Below, one piece after another: positions 7,868 to 16,274 of a DNA stretch of 22,091 bases. The stretch is from Chara braunii (Eukaryota > Streptophyta > Charophyceae > Charales > Characeae), in contig BFEA01000030.1 of the NCBI GenBank assembly GCA_003427395.1, positions 2,335,946 through 2,358,036 on the forward strand, read 5' to 3'. The position numbers and the translations under genes are program-made. The notes under the pieces were generated by a model. It did not search any database. It was not told the origin of the DNA and was given only the letters and a program-made list of their open reading frames with translations. Within the stretch, counting starts at the first letter, position 1; every line of letters starts with the position of its first letter.

Positions 7868-8381
7868 CCAACTCTTACGATCTACCACCTACTAGCGCCC
7901 AACGCTGAAGACTACTGCTATGGTTATGGGCGCCCAACGCCGAAGACTACCACTAACGCTGAAGACTACTGCCTAGCGCTGAAGACTACTGCAGCGCTCC
8001 TCCTGACTCCTGACTGCAGGCGAGCAGTCCAGGAGGCTGCTCTTGCCAATGCCGCAGGGAGGCAGGGGCTGCAGCTGCAACTCCTGCTCGAGCTGGCGTG
8101 GGGAACAGGATATTTCTGGCCTGTTCCGAAACCTTGTTTTCGTGCCTGAGTCTTAGGTAGGTCGAACATAATGAGGGCCTGAAAATGGCCCTCCATTTCA
8201 GGCTAAAAAGCCTCTGGGCCTGAAAGGCCCAGAAATAGGATGAAACGGAGTAGGGCCTGCAGGCCCTCGTATTTCAGCTTTCAGGCTGAACGACCGGGGT
8301 CTGTAAGCCCCAAGTTAGGCTTTTAGGTTGAAAGTGCGGGACGGGCCCTGCAGGGCCCGTGTGGCTACGCAGTATGCCACA
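7868..8381 (-). repeat. outer (U3-side) part of the 5' LTR
   Basis: It is a direct repeat of 162-771 with about 3% substitutions and a 94-base gap: bases 301-394 of the 3' LTR are missing here, between short CTCCTGA repeats. It ends at the LTR terminus GTATGCCACA (8372-8381). On its inner side homology stops at about 7868. The LTR bases equivalent to 91-161 are missing and AT-rich sequence replaces them. Confidence 0.9.
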
Positions 8382-8383
8382 CT

Positions 8384-8402
8384 AATCTAATTAAATTAGA
8401 TT
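8384..8402. repeat. perfect AT-rich palindrome at the outer LTR junction
   Basis: AATCTAATT and AATTAGATT flank a single central A, two bases outside the LTR end at 8381. It may be a chance palindrome or part of the insertion site. The five bases beside the LTR (8382-8386, CTAAT) are the candidate target duplication, untestable here because the other flank is outside the window. Confidence 0.8.
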
Positions 8403-8528
8403 GAAGCGCAAAACACCCGCTTTTATGCACTCTTCTCTCGTCACTGGCACTCCGTTTTTTTCCGTCGCGCGCCTCTGCAGTTCGTCTCTGTGTACGTTAT
8501 CTTACCAACACATTGCTCAGCCATTGCC

Positions 8529-10244
8529 CAGTACACCCAGCCAGCAGGATTGTCTTCTATTGAGGAGTAGGGGTACTTCGAGTCGCGGAATGGGGCCCCA
8601 CCTGCTGCGGCGGCGAGTCAGGCATCGCAGGTCCATGGACAGCACATTGCTGGACTAGGTCATTTCTTTTAGTCGTGGAGAGCATCAGCAGCCCAATGCC
8701 CCTTCGAAGACACTGTGGGGACACAGGTCCCTCCATCGGTGGAACATCTGTCACGGCAGTTCACAAGTTTTGCACTCGTGGACCGGAGGGTCCATCGGTG
8801 GGGCCCGGATAATGCAAAGGGGACAGACTGTGTGACCGATTTCCTGCGTCCCCACGTTGTTACGGGTGGTCCTGCTGTGTCGTCACTGGTGCCGCCGGTT
8901 GGCGGGTTCAGAATTCAGGTAGGCGGTGAGGATGAGCACAGTCTTCGGCAGCGCCTGAGAATGCGCGCAATGGGCATGGCTGATGGGCTGTCTCCACATG
9001 TTGGCGAACGGGCCGTGGGTAGTTATGCGACCTCTTCTACGTGTAATGATGGAAGCCACCATGGTAGTCTCGGTCTCGGACTGTCAATTATTAGTTTTGT
9101 GAATAGTGACACAATGCTGTCCCGTCGGTCTGCCACTCCCACAACACTCTCGCTGATTGGTCACGGGAGTCATCTCCTGTCACCGGAACCGTTCTGTGAG
9201 GCTGGTTTGCTACAGCAACCAGGACCACATACCACGTCACCTGAGCACGTCCTGAATTGCATCATCCGGGACATAGAAGGCGGTGTCCCGCCGACGGAGT
9301 TGCCTCCGGTCAGGGCAGGTGGAGGCGAACCGGTTGACTCATCGATGGCCCCCTCGCGCACACTTCCTCGGCGTGGATCTTCCGGAGGTGTCGCTCCTGG
9401 CACTCCATCCCCACTGACTGGGCACTGAGCATCGCAGCACACACCATCTAGTGTCGAGAATTTTGTGGGAACGTCCACAAGAGGGTCATCCGAAGGTCAG
9501 GATCCAATGCGGTGTTTATTGGAGAAGTATACGGATCGGTGGGGGGAGACCGAAACTGAGTGGTTGTGCCGGTACAGAAACGAGGTGAGGGCGTTGACGG
9601 GGGAAGAGACTGAAGCATTGGGGCAAGCAAGGCTGAAAGCTGGTTTTGGGAAGTATGTGGAGCAGCACATGCGTCCGAAAGGTTACAACCGTAAAGACGA
9701 CCAGTGCAAGAACAAGTTCAATCAGATCCCTGACTACTACAGAATATTGAAGGTGCATTTGCCAAGCTACTGGGACATGAATCAAACGAGGCGGAAGAAG
9801 TACAACGTCGACTTTGTGCTTCTTCAGAGTTGGTATGCCATCATACGCCTGGTGGAGAAGGACAACGACTCCATTAATTTGTCAAATTTAGTGGATTCAG
9901 GGGCGAACGAGGAGTGTCGTGAAGACAGTGAGAGGATGAACGACTTTGATGGGGAGACAGAGGGTGGAAGTCAAGACCCCGCGGCCGGGTCTGGCGGTTC
10001 GCTGGGCGGGTCACTCTCAACAGGTTTGGATTCGATGCTCGGTAAACGCAAAAGTGCTGCCAGCAATGCGCGTGAATCGAGTGTGCAGGTTGTGACAGCT
10101 GCTATGCGTGATCACACCACGACTCTAACACGTTCAGACAGGGAGTGCGCGAAGATGCGGTGTGAAGTGACACATGACATTGCAAGGCAGCGGGCTGAGG
10201 TTCATCGGGAGCTTATGCAGCAAGGCATTGTGTCACGTGAGTGA
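8529..10244 (+). pseudogene. PIF/Harbinger-type Myb/SANT-like DNA-binding protein, long frame with three in-frame stops
   Basis: One frame reads sensibly from about 8529 to the final TGA at 10242-10244. It is interrupted by TAG at 8568-8570, TAG at 8670-8672 and TGA at 9426-9428, each one transition from a sense codon (CAG, or CGA/TGG). The longest clean part runs from the first ATG at 9507 and codes for about 245 residues. It has a Myb/SANT (trihelix-like) region around TEWLCRYRNEVRALTGEE and QCKNKFNQIPDYYRILK, an acidic/glycine-rich linker, a KRKSAASNARES basic patch and a helical tail (ECAKMRCEVTHDIARQRAEV). In Harbinger elements such a protein binds element ends and helps bring the transposase into the nucleus. 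A convergent transposase remnant 2.5 kb downstream supports this. A host trihelix gene is the alternative. The upstream start is uncertain; no ATG is visible in frame there. Confidence 0.65.
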
Positions 10245-10849
10245 ATTGCTTATATAATGGGGGATAGGGTGGTGAATGGTTATTTAGTCTGTGCTAATGC
10301 CATCCGTAGTCTGCCTCCACATATGGACAGTCCATGTCGTGGCGCGAACTGCAGCAATTCCCAGTAGTTCTCCAACTAAAGTGTTTTTCGTGTTAACATT
10401 CGAATTCGGAGTGTGTTTCTGTTGTGCCTCTGCGGTGGCCTAATTACATGTGTAGTGAGGCGCCGTAGGGGGAGCACAAAACTTGCAATTTGTTAGGAAG
10501 TTTGTCACGCTAGTGAAGACATGTTAGACGAATCCTTTATTTAATGCAGCACGTGCAAGTACTTCGTCTTTTTTCCCCAAACTGCTTTACGATGACATGC
10601 TCTGATGGAGAAATGGTGTTTTTTTTTTTTTTTTTTTTTTTGAGTTGTGTATAAGGAACACAACAGCAAGTGCCACTCGCTTTTGTAGTCGTTGTGCGGG
10701 GTAGTGTCTCGGCAGTCAATTTTTTGTGGAGAAGACTGGAAGGTTGTGTCTTGGCAGTCAATTTTTTTGTGGGGAAACATGTCCTCAAGGACATCCTTTG
10801 AAATTGTAACTTACAGTTTGTGCGGTGTCGGCTTTTGGTAGTCATGTCC

Positions 10850-10854
<5 letters not shown>
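10245..10854. other. non-coding stretch after the Myb-like gene, with a T run and a 42-bp duplication
   Basis: No convincing gene is visible. It has a T run at about 10619-10641 and two near-identical copies of a GTGTCTCGGCAGTCAATTTT-type segment starting at 10704 and 10746. It may include the 3' untranslated region of the Myb-like gene. Confidence 0.6.
10704..10776. repeat. 42-bp period direct duplication
   Basis: Segments starting at 10704 and 10746 share GTGTCT(C/T)GGCAGTCAATTTT, then a T run, then GTGG(A/G)GAA. The copies differ by a few bases, so this is a recent short tandem duplication. Confidence 0.85.

Positions 10855-10917
<63 letters not shown>
10855..10917. repeat. (CT)n microsatellite
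   Basis: About 62 bases of CT dinucleotides. Unlike those at 1-52 and 6874-6929, it is not next to LTR sequence. Confidence 0.97.
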
Positions 10918-10918
<1 letters not shown>

Positions 10919-11365
10919 CTAGAAAACCAGAGTGGTCCTGGCTCGTGATAAATGAAATCGTTGTTTCAAGCAGAGGGATAGTATTACGTGCTTTGTTTCA
11001 TCACGGTATGACCATGACACACGTGTTGGTGGGTGTATGTCAGTTGTATTGATGCGAGAAATGGTATTAAAAAAAAAAAATAGAAATAAAAAACACAAAA
11101 AAAATGGGCCGCACATTTCTTGGATTGAACCGCGTCGATAATGTCGCCCGCTTCTGTCATAGCTGTGCCCTGGTCCCACCCACCCTCCCCACAGATACAC
11201 CACTGCGACGACTCACTCAGTCTCATACGCCTCATCATCCAACCCTGTCTCGCCCAATCAAACCACCATGCTATCATTGAAGGTCCACCCCACCCCACTT
11301 TCCCACCAGAACAAGCATCAACAGTAAGATTTCACTTCTCCTTAAGTTGTATTTAGAGAGCCTGA

Positions 11366-11437
11366 ATTCCGCGGCTGGCAGGTGTGTTACTTTTTCTCTG
11401 CATTCCGCGGCTGGCAGGTGTTTTACTTTTTCTCTTT
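11366..11437. repeat. 36-bp tandem duplication (two copies)
   Basis: ATTCCGCGGCTGGCAGGTGT starts at 11366 and again, with one change at its end, at 11402. Each copy is followed by a TTACTTTTTCTCT stretch. The second copy differs at two or three positions. Confidence 0.9.
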
Positions 11438-11579
11438 ACCTTTCATTCCCTCGGAATCATCCTGATTGTCCATGTGTTCCTTTTCTTTTTCTATTTTATT
11501 TCTCTAAAATATCTACCTTTCCAGTGTCTTTGTTCCTCCGTATCTATTTCATTGCCGTCTCAAAAAAAGAACGAGCGAG

Positions 11580-11581
11580 CA

Positions 11582-11629
<48 letters not shown>

Positions 11630-11683
11630 GGAAGAGTTGGTGGGGGGAAAAGGAAAGCTGCAGTGTAGTTCTTTTGAGGAAAG

Positions 11684-11762
<79 letters not shown>
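11580..11762. repeat. (GA)n and (CT)n microsatellites in inverted arrangement
   Basis: A GA-rich run of about 52 bases (11580-11632) and a CT run of about 76 bases (11686-11762) are separated by about 53 bases of mixed sequence. On one strand the two can pair as a hairpin with a roughly 50 bp stem. Apparent reading frames across them are simple Arg-Glu or Leu-Ser repeats and are not genes. Confidence 0.95.
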
Positions 11763-11763
<1 letters not shown>

Positions 11764-11977
11764 CGGCTTCAGCCGCACTTCGACAACAGCGGGGCCAAAC
11801 CTGAACTCCGAGAAAAACGTAACAAATCCCGCTATGCTTCTTCCCAAAACGATGATGGGTATTGAAGCATCTCGTTTATCATTTGAAGACGGACGATATC
11901 TCTCTTCTTTTCTGCCAAAGGCACAGGAAGACGGCTTTGAGTGCAACTCCGATGTACAAGCCTTCTTTCCTTTCCCC

Positions 11978-12364
11978 TTATCTGCGAGAGAGATGGATAC
12001 AAACTTTGTACGTAGGTCGTCCACCTCCGCCTTCCCTCAACCCCCCCCCATGCACGACTTCGTCATAGAACCTCCTCGCCATTTCTGCCAAAACACGTGT
12101 GACCTGCACCTCTGCTTCAGCAACCTGTAACCTTTTTATGGCGTCATCTCTCTCTTGCACTGCCTCATGCAATACAGGGAAACTGTAATCAAACATCGGT
12201 TGGATTTTAGTTTTCGTTTGTCTCCATCCATCTATTTGTCGTCGTATCTGCATTTTGTTGATGACGAGGTCGTCACAGCACTGTCCCAAAGTGTAACGCG
12301 AGGCACACAACCTTTTTATAACAGAGGACGCCCATCCCCAGGCCTGTATGTTATGAAGGGACAT
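11978..12364 (-). CDS. possible small coiled-coil protein, unrecognised
   Basis: An ATG-started frame of 128 codons at 12364 contains a plausible amphipathic helix (about residues 64-95, around HEAVQERDDAIKRLQVAEAE and VTRVLAEMARRF) and then a glycine-rich tail. Its composition is more protein-like than the microsatellite frames nearby. It lies 3' of the transposase remnant on the same strand. No family is recognised, and the downstream part overlaps simple sequence. It could be an exon of a decayed gene or a chance frame. Confidence 0.3.
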   Translation of the reverse strand: MSLHNIQAWGWASSVIKRLCASRYTLGQCCDDLVINKMQIRRQIDGWRQTKTKIQPMFDYSFPVLHEAVQERDDAIKRLQVAEAEVQVTRVLAEMARRFYDEVVHGGGLREGGGGRPTYKVCIHLSRR

Positions 12365-12700
12365 GTCGTTTTCACAAACGGACCTCTCAATCGCAAAGTT
12401 ATGGTCATGCTATCTCCCCTCTGCACAAAAAAAACAGTGAAGTTTTTAACCTCCTTCTATGTGTTTTCCATGTAGTTTATCAACGCACGCTTTTTATACA
12501 TGAAGTCCCTACGACGATCATTGCCCGCCATAGCTGTCACTCAAAAAAAAGAAAATGGCAAACGACACACGACACCAAATATTTAAAATGCAAGTTTTCA
12601 GTCCCCTATTGAAAATGACAGTAGTCTACTATTTTTGAACAGCGGAACGACCGAATACAACAATCAAGGTCACTACAGACTGCCAAACAAAAATTGTCTA

Positions 12701-13293
12701 TCAAGCATCCTGCCAAAGTTCCCACGAACGGATCACCTTGGTGCATAGTACGTCTCTCATAGGCTGGCCATGTTCTCCACCGAACATGGATGGAAGTGGA
12801 CAACCATCCCTACGCCTGTCAACATCCGAGGGTGGACTACTTGGAGATGAGGCATCGCTCACTTCACCATCCACTGTCGGTAGGTCACCCCAATCATGAA
12901 GCAGGCTATGGAGGATACAACAGGCTCGAAACTTCAACCTCTCCCTCGTAATGTCAGTAATGTGTGGACGGTAGAAGAATCGGAAGCACATTTTTAATAC
13001 ACCGAAGAATTGCTCGACGCGAGACCTTACTATCTTGTGTAGAGCATCGAACTGCAACATCGCCCGCATGAGTCGGGGTTGACGACCATGTGGAATGACA
13101 AGCCAAGAAAGATTAGGATACTCGTTGTTGTCGCATGGAAACCGGGAATGGAAGGTCGTTTGCCACCAAACGGGTGTTTTGCATCGTCTAACAATAGTGA
13201 CCCCTTCAGGGTTCGCCTGTACAATGACGTATTTTTCATAACACGTGCATCACGAACAAGAGTTGGAACCCCACCCTCCCGACATTTCAGCTT
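12701..13293 (-). pseudogene. PIF/Harbinger DDE transposase (HARBI1/DDE_4 type), C-terminal fragment with a frameshift
   Basis: The first part (13293 to about 13140) includes VRDARVMKNTSLYRR, matching the HDARV...S.LY region of Harbinger transposases. The second part, in another frame (about 13140 to the stop at 12701), gives CDNNEYPNLSWLVIPH, the GDsgYPLLPWLltP block with its aspartate, then RSRVEQFFGVLKMCFRFF, the block with the third catalytic glutamate. It ends with KFRACCILHSLLHDWG and an acidic, serine-rich tail. The frame change is at about 13135-13143. A TAA at 13294-13296 precedes the readable part, and I find no N-terminal half upstream. The family cuts and pastes DNA at TTA/TAA targets; this piece cannot be active. 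Confidence 0.85.
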
Positions 13294-13299
13294 TTATAC

Positions 13300-13803
13300 G
13301 TTCGCATTCCCTCCTCCCCTACTACCTTTCCATTCTCTTTCCTTCAGCCTTCGCATACCTTGTCCCCAAGAGGTTTAGCACGAGACAAAGAGAAACGATA
13401 AGCTTTTGCTCTGAGAGTCTTGCATCTTTAAACCAGTTTCACAATTGGAAGCAGAATATACTGGTACGCAGCGAGCCTATTGATCCAACGATATGAATTC
13501 AGTGTCTTCCCTCTGCATTTGTTGGCAGTGCAAGTTATGGTCGCTCAAATGTAGAGTTTCTTACACCACGGGCTTGTGAGGACGAGAGTTCGAGGGCTTC
13601 GAATATCCCATCCACTACATCAATGATCTTGTTCATCCACCCGCTTCCATTACAAACATACTCACAAGAAAGGTATAAACTAGTATTTGCTTCATACATC
13701 TCATCACCTTTTTACCATCACTCTACACCTCGAGAGCCTCCCCAAGAGTCGATAGATCGATTGAGATTTTCTCAACCTCTTGAGGGTTAAGAGCTCGCTT
13801 TAG
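13300..13803. other. stretch with no recognised gene upstream of the transposase fragment
   Basis: I looked on the minus strand for the N-terminal half of the transposase and did not find it. The sequence is pyrimidine-rich near 13300-13370 and otherwise unremarkable. A short GC-poor segment near 13735-13800 reads GAGATTTTCTCAACCTCTTG, without clear function. Confidence 0.5.
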
Positions 13804-14514
13804 TTAATTTGAATCTGATTTGAAATGTACCAGTGTTGATTTCATGATTGCTGGATTCCGCTTAGGTAGAGGTGTAGAAGCGACATGCTCTTTTTTGGCA
13901 TCCTCGGAGTTAACGGTCTTTGGTACGATGTCAAACGATTTATCTTCGTCAAACCTATCATAGGCAATTCTTGTTTGAATCCGCACTAAATCCTCCATTG
14001 TCTCGTGGTTCGTAATAGTGTACTTGATTTGCTTTCGTCGACCCAAATTATTGAGTGTATCGACCTTCTTATGGGACATACTATGATGCACGGACAAACC
14101 GCATTCCACCACGTCCACCTTGGAATACCTTGCTGGAATCTTTTTCTCAGAAGTCATCGATTTACGCTAACTCTCACATTGCCTTCCCCGCACACGCCCT
14201 TCGGGTCCTTGAGTTTGGGGCAGCTCTGGTGCGCAGCCATATGGTAACCTCGCTCCCACGCAGGTACCGTGGTGGCTTCCTACCAAGTTCTTCAAGTGAT
14301 GGGTTCTCACGCTCGTCTTCTCGGACATAACTTCCTTCAGATGAAACTCTTTTGCGCAAACCGAGTAGTTTAGAAGATTCACCGATGTGAACAACTCATC
14401 TCGGTGGACTAACTGGTTCAACTTACGCCTTCCCTTTGTTGACTGCTGCCATTGCTGACTTTGATATAACTTCAAGCAACTATCCGAATGAACCAGTCGG
14501 ATATTCCGGTCAGG
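13804..14514 (-). pseudogene. possible decayed reading frame of about 235 codons with one in-frame TAG, unrecognised
   Basis: A minus-strand frame is open from 14514 to a stop at 13804-13806, apart from one TAG at 14167-14169. The part after the TAG starts at an ATG (14155-14157) and gives 117 residues rich in lysine and charged residues (for example RKQIKYTITNHETMEDLVRI). The upstream part contains KEFHLKEVMSEKTSVRTHHL. No domain is recognised. Chance cannot be ruled out; the length is above that expected for random sequence if the single stop is a mutation. Confidence 0.3.
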
Positions 14515-15180
14515 TTATCCGGACGGGGCTGCAGTGCTACTCAGGTAAGAATCTTGGTGGCCTACTTTCCTAAGAGAAGTGTTACTACAATGTAAATTTA
14601 AGGAATTGGTTAACTTTTGGATGGTGGAAATTTAGGGATGGTGATAATTTTGGCAATCCGTGAACGTTAAAGCGGGGATTTGGGGATTAAAGTTGGAGTA
14701 GAAAGCATGGAAGAATGGAGAAGAGGTTGGGACACCATTTGTGGTTAGTTGATATTGAGTTTTGCAATTGGCTACCATTACAAGACCCTTAGGAAATGAA
14801 GGCATCAAAGTTTTTTCCGTGCATGTCTGAGTTGATCCCTCCTTATATCTTGAGAGAATGACTTTGCCTCTTCTACCCTTGTTACTCTCATACTAAATTG
14901 TAGTACGGAAAAGGAAGGCGGCACGTTGCATTGCAACCCACAAGACCGTAGCAAGGCCTTGTGGGGGAGATTCATTTTCACCCACCGATTGCGGGAGCTT
15001 TGTCGGAGGTCGGGCGAGGTTTTGGAGGCAAGGAACTCTCAAGGTTATTGAATGAGGTTAATTTAATGCCTAATATGAGGTGAGGTGATTGAGCTTTGTA
15101 TGAAAACTTAAATTATTTGCGTGGACGCAAAGAGAAAGAGTGAGGGGAGGGTAAAAAAAATTTGTTGGTTGTATGGTGCA
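14515..15180. other. no gene recognised
   Basis: Mixed sequence with several G-rich stretches on the plus strand (about 14620-14720 and 14990-15060). I see no reading frame of length or composition that supports a gene. Confidence 0.5.
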
Positions 15181-15620
15181 ATGATTAATTCGTTAATTGG
15201 ATGATTAATTTATCAATTGATTGATTGATTGATTGATTGGTCATGTGATTGGTCATTTGATTGGTTATTTGATTGATTGAATGATTGATTTATTAATTGA
15301 TTGATAAGATTGTTTGCTTGCTTGCTTGATTGATTGATCGATTAGTTGATTGATTAGTTTATTGATTTAATGCGTCATGGAGGTTGAGCAACACAACCAC
15401 CACCAATCAGGCAACAAAACAAAGATTGAACAAGGAAGTCAACTCAATCTAAATCAATCAATTAGTCAGTTAATAAATCAATAAGTCAATCAACCAATCG
15501 ATCAATCAATTAATCAATCAGTCAATTTTTCCATGTAATCAATCAATCAATCAATCAATCAATTAATCAACAGGTCATTTGATTCATTGATAGATAGATA
15601 GATTGATTGATTGATTACAT
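15180..15620. repeat. TTGA and TCAA tetranucleotide arrays in inverted arrangement
   Basis: Degenerate TTGA-type repeats on the plus strand (about 15185-15368) are followed by TCAA-type repeats (about 15440-15570), and a short TTGA block returns at about 15598-15617. The first two arrays are mutually complementary and separated by about 70 bases, so one strand can fold back on itself. Confidence 0.9.
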
Positions 15621-15640
15621 GGAAAGGGGGGGGATGAATG

Positions 15641-15829
15641 CAATCCACCCCCCTCCTCCCCCTTCCGATCCCCCCTCGCCGATCCACCCTCACCCTCCCC
15701 AAACCCAACCCCCGACTGTCCTTGGCCAATTCCCCTACTCCTCCCTTGCCTCATGCTCTGTCCCCCTCATCATGCTTCCCTTTTTCTCCGCCCTCCCCCT
15801 CCTCCTCCTCATCTTTCCCCTCCTCCTTC

Positions 15830-15864
<35 letters not shown>

Positions 15865-16128
15865 CTCTTCCTCATCAATCAATCATCTTCCTCCTCCTCT
15901 CCTCCTCTTCCTCCTCCTTCTCCTCCTCCTCCTCCTCCTCCTCTTCCTCGTGGTCTTCCTCCTCATCCTCGTCCTTGTTCTCTTCTTCATCCTCCTACTC
16001 CTCCTGTTTTTCTTCTTCTTCTTCTTCCTCCTCCTCTTTTTTTTATTCTCATCCTCCTCCTCCTCCTCGACTTCGTGCTTCCCCCCTCAGTCGTCGCTCG
16101 TCCCCCCGACTTTTTTTTTCCCCCCAGT
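15641..16128. repeat. pyrimidine-rich (CCT/CTC) tract
   Basis: About 490 bases of almost pure C and T on the plus strand, with CTC/CTT triplets and one short ATCAATCAAT interruption near 15873-15886. Long frames through it are low-complexity Ser/Pro/Leu/Phe runs, possible in all three frames, and are not genes. Confidence 0.97.
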
Positions 16129-16240
16129 CAATCAATCGATGAATCTAATTAAATCGATTGGATCTCTAATCAACATCCAATCGGATCAATTGATTCGATT
16201 GGAATGATTTGATTGATTGATTGATTGAATAAAAAAAAAA
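16129..16240. repeat. centre of the large dyad: TCAA and TTGA motifs around a palindromic core
   Basis: From the end of the pyrimidine tract the order is TCAATCAATCGAT, then AAATCGATTGGAT, CCAATCGGATCAATTGAT, then TTGATTGATTGATTGAATA. These are several overlapping inverted motifs. This segment sits between the pyrimidine-rich and purine-rich tracts. Confidence 0.85.
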
Positions 16241-16274
16241 AAAAGTGGTTTGAGGGCAGGGTAACGGTTGACGG

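Larger units (their letters stand above)
1..8381 (-). mobile_element. Ty3/Gypsy chromodomain LTR retrotransposon, rearranged and inactive, 3' LTR cut by window edge
   Basis: On the minus strand the order is LTR, gag, protease, reverse transcriptase, RNase H, integrase, chromodomain, polypurine tract, LTR. Integrase placed after RNase H and the C-terminal chromodomain mark a Ty3/Gypsy chromovirus-type element. The LTR termini are imperfect inverted repeats, TGTGGCATAC at the start and GTATGCAACA at the end. The two LTR copies align over about 510 bases with about 16 or 17 substitutions by my hand count (about 3%), mostly transitions, which suggests moderate age. The 5' LTR is split: its U3-side part is at 7868-8381 and its remaining part with the primer-binding site lies inverted at 6834-7396. 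Gag is open but pol is broken, so the copy should be non-autonomous. The target duplication cannot be tested because the far side of the 3' LTR lies outside the window. Confidence 0.92.

Noticed and set aside
7966-8196. Minus-strand frame of 76 codons within the 5' LTR
   Set aside because: It lies in LTR sequence, is not preserved in the other LTR copy because of the 94-base indel, and has no recognised domain.
8401-8658. Plus-strand 85-codon frame ahead of the Myb-like gene
   Set aside because: It begins with TTG and overlaps the better-supported Myb frame in another phase, which reads coherently into the downstream protein.
11347-12024. Frames of 94 to 172 codons across the GA and CT microsatellites
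   Set aside because: Most of their length is Arg-Glu or Leu-Ser repeats read from dinucleotides.
15607-16207. Long plus-strand frames (181, 189 and 129 codons) through the pyrimidine tract
   Set aside because: They are Ser, Pro, Leu or Phe runs from CTC/CTT repeats, open in all three frames at once, so they reflect composition and not a gene.
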